Assembly (NCBI GenBank): GCA_030049955.1
Contig: JASIJX010000300.1
Coordinates: 1 to 19,961, forward strand
From: Acidobacteriaceae bacterium
GTDB taxonomy: Bacteria; Acidobacteriota; Terriglobia; Terriglobales; Acidobacteriaceae
Reading direction: 5' to 3'
Length of the DNA stretch: 19,961 nucleotides
The stretch's first letter is position 1, and each line of letters begins with the position of its first letter. The notes beneath the pieces are model-generated. The model was not told the origin of the DNA, did not search any database, and saw only the letters and a program-made list of their open reading frames with translations. This document shows positions 16,209-19,961 of the stretch, in pieces. The position numbers and the translations under genes were made by a program.

Positions 16209-16280
16209 GGGCACGGTTTTAACCGTGCCGCAGAGCTGAAAAATGAGGAGCTGAAAAATGAATCGGGGCTTGAGCCCCCG
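16209..16280. repeat. Family B two-hairpin repeat, copy 1 (inside the sigma operon)
   Basis: The first hairpin has perfect 9-bp arms, GGCACGGTT (16210-16218) and AACCGTGCC (16221-16229). The second has arms GGGGCT (16265-16270) and AGCCCC (16273-16278). Between them GAGCTGAAAAATGA occurs twice at a 15-bp period (16233-16246 and 16248-16261). The related copy at 19303-19390 has the same hairpins but a different spacer repeat. Confidence 0.85.
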
Positions 16281-16349
16281 AAGGATGGTTCCAAGGACAA
16301 ACAGGATTCCTCGAAGCAAGATCAGGAAAGTCAGGAGAAAACGACACCT

Positions 16350-17003
16350 ATGAAAGTGGACATTGTACGACGTATTTTCCCCGCGTTGGCCGCAGCCTTT
16401 CTGGGCGCAGCTCTAGCCAGCGCACAGGGTCCCGGCGGAGCCGGCACGGGCCCAGGTTCGGGCAGGGGTTTTGCAGAACATCGTCCTCCCATGGAGCGCT
16501 CCATGGTTCCTCCCGGCGCCTTTGGCCGCTGGTGGAACAATCCGCGCATGATCGAGCGGCTCAAGCTGACCGACGACCAGCGCAAGGCCATGGATCAGAT
16601 CCTCTACGACCATCGCGAGAAGCTCATCGACCTCCAGGCCACTCTCGAGAAAGCCGAACTGGGTTTGGAGCCGCTGATGAGCGCCGATCAGCCGGACCGC
16701 GCCGCCATGGAGGCGCAGATTGACAAGGTCGTCGAGGCACGCGCCGCGCTCGAGCGCGCCAACTCGATGTTCCTCCTCGACATCCGTATGAAGCTCACCT
16801 CCGACCAATGGAAGCAGTTGCGCGACATGCGCGGCGAAATGGGTCGCGACAGGGGCCCCAGTATGGATCGCCGGGAAGGCGCACACCATTGGCGCAACGG
16901 CGGTCCCAATGGTCCGGGCGGTCCCGGTGGTCCTCCGCCGGCGCAGGGCGGCGAGCAGCAGCCCCCAGCGGGCGGCAACGCACCGCCTCCGCCGCAGCGG
17001 TAA
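16350..17003 (+). CDS. Periplasmic Spy/CpxP-like (LTxxQ) protein, possible envelope or metal-stress sensor
   Basis: The 217-residue protein has a Sec signal peptide (1-25, ending ASA) and a helical core (about 60-165) with the two hallmark LTxxQ motifs, LTDDQ (73-77) and LTSDQ (149-153), flanking long charged helices. Residues 184-217 are a Gly/Pro/Gln tail. Spy/CpxP, ZraP and CnrX belong to this fold group; they act as periplasmic chaperones or as metal-responsive sensors. The start at 16350 is chosen because it opens a clean signal peptide and has AGGAG (16333-16337) upstream, at a rather long 12 nt. The frame is open back to a TTG at 16203, but that part crosses a repeat element and would bury the signal peptide. 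It is third in the operon after the sigma factor and membrane protein. Confidence 0.88.
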   Translation: MKVDIVRRIFPALAAAFLGAALASAQGPGGAGTGPGSGRGFAEHRPPMERSMVPPGAFGRWWNNPRMIERLKLTDDQRKAMDQILYDHREKLIDLQATLEKAELGLEPLMSADQPDRAAMEAQIDKVVEARAALERANSMFLLDIRMKLTSDQWKQLRDMRGEMGRDRGPSMDRREGAHHWRNGGPNGPGGPGGPPPAQGGEQQPPAGGNAPPPPQR

Positions 17004-17165
17004 ACGCGGCCGGCAAAGTAAGCGCCGTCCGCAAAACGGGAATTTGAGCGAAGCCTGGTCTGCGCTCCGGTTCCGCAAACGGAACCCCAAGCCCAGTACG
17101 AGCAGCGGGCGTCTTCGCAACCACAGGTGTACGGGCAGAATAGCGGTCGCACTTCAAGACCGTCT

Positions 17166-17203
17166 GGCGGCATGGGAATCGAACCCCACGCCGCCGATTT
17201 TTT
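17166..17203 (+). terminator. Rho-independent terminator of the sigma operon, resembling a tRNA T-arm
   Basis: Arms of 11 nt (GGCGGCATGGG, 17166-17176, and CCCACGCCGCC, 17185-17195) pair with one A-C mismatch around an 8-nt loop, then GA and six T (17198-17203). It would end transcripts from the sigma operon about 160 nt after the last stop. Read on the minus strand the loop region is GGGGTTCGATTCCC, which matches a tRNA T-arm, but no matching D-arm, anticodon arm or acceptor was found. Confidence 0.6.
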
Positions 17204-17229
17204 GCTGTCTCCGCCAATGTCCCCGTGCC

Positions 17230-17278
17230 CCGTCCTTTCGCGTTTGGTGCGAAAGGGCGGGAACTACCATTTCCGCCC
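17230..17278 (+). other. Two overlapping, mutually exclusive hairpins
   Basis: CCGTCCTTTCGC (17230-17241) pairs with GCGAAAGGGCGG (17249-17260) through 12 bp including one G-T. The second arm's GGGCGG (17255-17260) can instead pair with CCGCCC (17273-17278). Only one structure can form at a time. The region lies upstream of the flagellin promoter, so it would not be in the main flagellin transcript. Function is unknown. Confidence 0.4.
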
Positions 17279-17441
17279 ATTCGTCTGCTCGTTCCCTTGT
17301 TCCCTGTCTCGTCCCCCGACACCCACCCGCCCCAAATCGCAACAGTTTTTGCCGCACTTTCAGCCACCTCCTGCCCCATCCCCAAACAACCTGATCGTCC
17401 CCGCGACAAACCCCCGCCTGAGCCACGCAAAGAATTATGAC

Positions 17442-17468
17442 TAAAGTTATTCCGGGCCGCTCCGATGA
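17442..17468 (+). promoter_or_regulatory. Sigma-28 (FliA) type flagellar promoter
   Basis: TAAAGTTA (17442-17449), an 11-nt spacer and TCCGATGA (17461-17468) closely match the FliA consensus TAAAGTTT-N11-GCCGATAA. It lies 104 nt upstream of the flagellin ATG, with no gene between, as expected for a class 3 flagellar promoter. Confidence 0.85.
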
Positions 17469-17572
17469 GTGGGGTGAACGCAGCAACGCCCTCCGGGAAA
17501 TCAACAACCCCGGAAACGGCAGCAGAAGCCGGCCAGGGTGTTCGCCTCGCGCATTCAAGAAGGAGTTCCTCC

Positions 17573-19237
17573 ATGGCCCTCGGTGTTTTGAACAACCTCT
17601 CCGCTATCTACGCTGAGAACAACCTGAACAACACCAATGCGAGCCTGCAAACGGTTTTGGAACAGTTGTCGTCCGGTTCGCGCATCAATTCCGGCGCCGA
17701 CGACGCCGCGGGCCTCTCGCTGGTCAACGGACTTGCAGCCAACTCGGCCGCCCTCACGCAGTCTGAAACCAACGCCACTGAAGGCGTCGGCCTGCTGCAG
17801 GTAGCCGACGGCGCACTCTCGCAGGTCACATCGCTGCTCACCCGCGCCATCACGCTGGCCACCGAGGCCTCCAACGGCACGCTCAATTCATCGCAGGATG
17901 CCGCGGCCAACCAGGAATACCAGTCGATCTTGTCCGAGGTCACCAACATCGGTTCGACGACCACCTACAACCAGGAGCAGGTCTTCGACGGCTCAGACAT
18001 CGCCATCTACACCGGCGATTCATCTCAGGCCGGCGCCTCGGTCGACGACCTCAACATCCACTCGCTTTCATCCAGCAACCTGGGCGACACCAACGGCCAG
18101 ATGTCCTACTCGAACGGCCAGAGCAACGTCTTCATCGATCTCTCCAACGCCGGCCAGGACGCATCGCTCAGCGACGCCTTCGCCAACGCCACCACCACGC
18201 TCGATGTGAACTACATGGCCACCGGCGCTGGCGGAGCCGTCACGCAGGAGAATGCCACCATCAGCGTGGGCGCGGGCACCGGCTATGCCGACACCGCGCA
18301 GGGCATGATCAGCGCCATCAACAACGCCGACCTCGGCCTCACCGCGAGCTTTACCACCGCCGCCCAGGCCGGCACACAGGCAGCCGCGGCCGGCGCAGGT
18401 AGTGACACCGGGATCCTCATCTCCGGCTCCAGCGGCGGAGTGGGTGCGGGAACCACGCCAGGCTCCATCGGCACCCTGGCTTCAACCGGCCTGGCAACCG
18501 ACGATCTCTCCGGCACGCTCACCGTCACCGACTCCTCGGGCGTCGCGCACACCATTACGCTGGGCATTGCCGGCCAGACCGACACGCTGCAGGACCTCGC
18601 CAACACCATCAACGCCGACGGCTATGGCATCACCGCGACCTACAGCGCCGCCAACCGCGACGACGTCTTTACCTCCGCCAGTTCCAAAACCGCCATCACG
18701 GCCGCCGGTCTCGGCGACACCACTACTCCCGCCGACGTGCCCACCTGGACCGCGGCCTCGTCCTACTACACGGTCGGCGTCACCAACTCCGGCGGCGGAA
18801 CCGCCGCGCCCGACATCGCCGATGCAGCCACGGGCCAGACCGCCGCCGCCGGCGCCACATTCACCGCCGACCCAACTGGCCTCGGCGGAATCGCCACCAT
18901 CAGCTACTCCGACAGCAACGGCGAAGACCTGAGCGGCACCGACCTGAACAGCCAGGCCGACGCGCAGTCCGCGCTCAACCAGCTCAACATCGCCATCTCC
19001 GACGTTGCCTCGCAGGACGGCTACATCGGCGCGCAGATCAACACCCTCAACTCCATCAGCCAGGTGATGAGCACCCAGCAGGAGAACGTGCTCTCGGCGC
19101 AGAACGCCGTCCAGGCCACCGACTACGCCGCCGCCACCTCCAACATGTCCAAGTACGAGATCCTCACCCAAACCGGCATCGCCGCTCTCGCTCAAGCCAA
19201 CAGCACCCAGCAGGAAGTCCTAAAGCTGCTGCAATAA
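17573..19237 (+). CDS. fliC: Flagellin
   Basis: This is the filament subunit, 554 residues. The conserved N-terminal D0/D1 region (about 1-170) includes LNNTNASLQTVLEQLSSGSR, INSGADDAAGLSLVNGL and LLQVADGALSQVTSLLTRA. The C-terminal D1/D0 region (about 480-554) includes QSALNQLNIAISDVASQDGYIGAQ (in part) and ends LKLLQ. The middle is a long Ala/Thr/Gly/Ser/Asp-rich variable domain with two flagellin IN-motif-like segments (about 237-265 and 335-362, the second around DTLQDLANTINADG). It has almost no Cys or Trp, as expected. AAGGAG lies 7 nt before the ATG at 17573. The frame is open upstream to 17465, but that start falls inside the sigma-28 promoter. No other flagellar gene is in the window. 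Export is through the flagellar type III apparatus. Confidence 0.96.
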   Translation: MALGVLNNLSAIYAENNLNNTNASLQTVLEQLSSGSRINSGADDAAGLSLVNGLAANSAALTQSETNATEGVGLLQVADGALSQVTSLLTRAITLATEASNGTLNSSQDAAANQEYQSILSEVTNIGSTTTYNQEQVFDGSDIAIYTGDSSQAGASVDDLNIHSLSSSNLGDTNGQMSYSNGQSNVFIDLSNAGQDASLSDAFANATTTLDVNYMATGAGGAVTQENATISVGAGTGYADTAQGMISAINNADLGLTASFTTAAQAGTQAAAAGAGSDTGILISGSSGGVGAGTTPGSIGTLASTGLATDDLSGTLTVTDSSGVAHTITLGIAGQTDTLQDLANTINADGYGITATYSAANRDDVFTSASSKTAITAAGLGDTTTPADVPTWTAASSYYTVGVTNSGGGTAAPDIADAATGQTAAAGATFTADPTGLGGIATISYSDSNGEDLSGTDLNSQADAQSALNQLNIAISDVASQDGYIGAQINTLNSISQVMSTQQENVLSAQNAVQATDYAAATSNMSKYEILTQTGIAALAQANSTQQEVLKLLQ

Positions 19238-19302
19238 AGCAGAGAACGGAGAACAGGGCCAAGGGATCAGAAAAGCATCGATGGCTGCGTCCGGCTTTGA
19301 AA

Positions 19303-19390
19303 GGGCACGTCTTTAGCCGTGCCGCAATCGCGTCAAATCAATCGTGTCAAATAATCAATCGTGTCAAATATTGACCGGGGCTTTAGCCCC
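19303..19390. repeat. Family B two-hairpin repeat, copy 2
   Basis: The first hairpin has arms GGCACG (19304-19309) and CGTGCC (19318-19323). The second has arms GGGGCT (19377-19382) and AGCCCC (19385-19390). The spacer between them is three tandem units of CAATCGTGTCAAAT with 0-3 extra nt (19325-19338, 19339-19355, 19356-19372). This spacer is unrelated to the one in the copy at 16209-16280. The element lies directly downstream of flagellin. Confidence 0.85.
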
Positions 19391-19457
19391 TGAGGCACCA
19401 GGCACACGCCAACTTTACGCACCACTGCACCACCTTCAAGACAACCCAGGGACGGGC

Positions 19458-19491
19458 GGCGGCAAGAGACAATCCTTGCCGCCCATTTTTT
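19458..19491 (+). terminator. Rho-independent terminator downstream of flagellin
   Basis: Perfect 9-bp arms GGCGGCAAG (19458-19466) and CTTGCCGCC (19475-19483), an 8-nt loop, then CA and six T (19486-19491). It is about 220 nt after the flagellin stop, beyond the family B repeat, so the flagellin transcript probably carries that repeat in its 3' UTR. Confidence 0.8.
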
Positions 19492-19510
19492 GTGCCTCAC
19501 CCACCACACG

Positions 19511-19567
19511 TGTCATCCTGAGCGAGCTTGCCACAGGCAAGCGAGTCGAAGGACCTGTGGTTGCTTT
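19511..19567. repeat. Family A structured intergenic repeat, copy 3
   Basis: Left flank TGTCATCCTGAGCGA and right flank GTCGAAGGACCTGTGGTTGC surround arms GCTTGCC (19526-19532) and GGCAAGC (19536-19542) with loop ACA. The flanks match copy 1 closely while the stem differs by compensating changes. Confidence 0.85.
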
Positions 19568-19618
19568 TCTCTCATTTCCACGCCACAAACCCGAGCATCC
19601 CCCTTCGAGCCCGGGTGC

Positions 19619-19653
19619 CCCATTCTAAGGGCGTTCTTTGCCCTTAGGGTGGG
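19619..19653. repeat. Family C long hairpin repeat
   Basis: CCCATTCTAAGGGC (19619-19632) pairs with GCCCTTAGGGTGGG (19640-19653) through 14 bp, two of them G-T, around loop GTTCTTT. The inner 8 bp are perfect. Only one copy is in this window. The flanks (GGGTGCCC before, AAAGC after) resemble hairpin elements I recall from acidobacterial spacers, which is memory and not tested here. Confidence 0.6.
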
Positions 19654-19700
19654 AAAGCACCACACTCACCCAGCCACGAGCCGCGCTTTTGTTTTTGCTG

Positions 19701-19728
19701 TTCCCTACTCCCTGTTCCCTATTCCCTT
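19701..19728. repeat. Four tandem pyrimidine heptamers
   Basis: TTCCCTA, CTCCCTG, TTCCCTA and TTCCCTT follow one another without gaps. They are immediately followed by TACAAT (19729-19734), a possible -10 for the gene at 19744. Confidence 0.75.
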
Positions 19729-19743
19729 TACAATTCTCCCGAC

Positions 19744-19961
19744 ATGCGCCCAACCCTGTCCCTCATCGCGCTCTCCACTCTCGCCCTAACCCAAACCCAA
19801 CCCCCCCGCCCCACGCCACCAACCCGCGACCCCCACACCCCCGGCTACGTCCAAACCAGCACGCTCCCCGACACCCAAGTCCCACCCGCAAATAAAGACG
19901 GCAACTACCTCCTCGGCCCCACGCACACCCCTGCGCCCGAGCTCGCCCAATTCGCCGCCCT
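19744..19961 (+). CDS. N-terminus of a secreted protein, possibly an enterochelin-esterase-like hydrolase (cut by window edge)
   Basis: An open frame of 72 complete codons runs from ATG at 19744 to the window end. It starts with a short hydrophobic signal-like segment (MRPTLSLIALSTLALTQTQ), then a Pro/Thr-rich stretch and DPHTPGYVQTSTLPDTQVPP, then ANKDGNYLLGPTHTPAPEL. This last part resembles, from memory, the segment before the esterase domain in secreted acidobacterial esterases (usually followed by a beta-sandwich and an alpha/beta-hydrolase). The catalytic part is outside the window. There is no ribosome binding site, and TACAAT (19729-19734) ends 9 nt before the ATG, so the mRNA could be nearly leaderless. 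Frame choice is supported by the absence of stops and GC-rich third positions. Confidence 0.6.
   Translation, partial: MRPTLSLIALSTLALTQTQPPRPTPPTRDPHTPGYVQTSTLPDTQVPPANKDGNYLLGPTHTPAPELAQFAA

Larger units (their letters stand above)
17004..17441. other. Non-coding spacer between the Spy-like gene and the flagellin promoter
   Basis: No gene is supported here; the open frames on both strands are composition-driven. The spacer holds several hairpins: GGTTCCG/CGGAACC (17069-17086), CGGTC/GACCG (17144-17162), the terminator at 17166-17203 and the overlapping hairpins at 17230-17278. The last 150 nt are pyrimidine-rich. Confidence 0.6.

Noticed and set aside
16203..16349. TTG start adding 49 residues to the Spy-like protein
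   Set aside because: It runs through a family B repeat and would place 49 polar residues before the signal peptide.
17100..17260. Possible tRNA gene on the minus strand (GGGGTTCGATTCCC ... CCGCCA)
   Set aside because: No D-arm, anticodon arm or matching 5' acceptor strand in the correct order; the stem is followed by T6 on the plus strand and is better read as a terminator.
16413..17595. Overlapping long minus-strand frames across the Spy-like gene and the spacer
   Set aside because: They are Gly/Ala/Arg-rich shadow frames of a GC-rich gene and a non-coding spacer.
18482..19195. Gly/Val-rich minus-strand frame in the flagellin gene
   Set aside because: It is a shadow of the repetitive Ala/Thr/Asp codons of flagellin.

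Overview
GC-rich (roughly 60-65 % by eye) bacterial chromosomal DNA that best fits the Acidobacteriota (class Terriglobia). This is an inference from gene content and intergenic style: a two-gene mlaE/mlaF-type ABC unit, a PDZ-containing multi-spanning histidine kinase, a start resembling the secreted esterases of that group, and intergenic spacers full of small imperfect-palindrome repeats. No rRNA, complete tRNA, CRISPR array or transposase gene was found.

Layout, left to right. (1) 1-3674: a class I PLP aminotransferase (minus, cut by the window edge), a stand-alone receiver protein (plus), and an mlaE-mlaF lipid-transport pair (minus) with no substrate-binding MCE protein beside it. (2) 3826-7073: a trehalose operon (plus) with an unusual first gene. 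A membrane-anchored, HAMP-containing sensor-like module is fused to a trehalose-6-phosphate synthase with all key residues present. A trehalose-6-phosphate phosphatase follows; its frame lacks a standard start codon early enough to give a full N-terminus. (3) 7170-7768: a DUF433/DUF5615 toxin-antitoxin-type pair (minus). (4) 7819-12229: an NtrC-type sigma-54 activator and its partner kinase (PDZ, about nine membrane spans, GAF, PAS, HisKA, ATPase) overlapping by 8 nt (minus). (5) 12488-14890: L-ribulose-5-phosphate 4-epimerase (minus), a small secreted protein of unknown function (plus), and an aldo/keto reductase (minus), with a bidirectional terminator between the convergent pair. (6) 15068-17003: an ECF sigma factor, a single-pass membrane protein and a Spy/CpxP-like periplasmic protein in one plus-strand operon, resembling the sigma / anti-sigma / periplasmic-sensor logic of cnrYXH. 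(7) 17442-19237: a flagellin gene behind a near-consensus sigma-28 promoter. (8) 19238-19961: a repeat-rich spacer and the start of a secreted, probably esterase-like protein that runs off the window.

The spacers carry at least three families of small structured repeats. Family A (three copies) has conserved flanks around a central hairpin whose arms change together. Family B (two copies) has two hairpins separated by a spacer holding an unrelated tandem repeat in each copy. Family C (one copy) is a long hairpin. One A copy lies between the two trehalose genes and one B copy lies inside the sigma-factor operon, so both are probably transcribed.

The strongest candidates for something little described are the sensor-HAMP-trehalose-6-phosphate-synthase fusion with its phosphatase, and the sigma / membrane protein / Spy-like operon. 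No wholly unknown multi-gene system was recognised.
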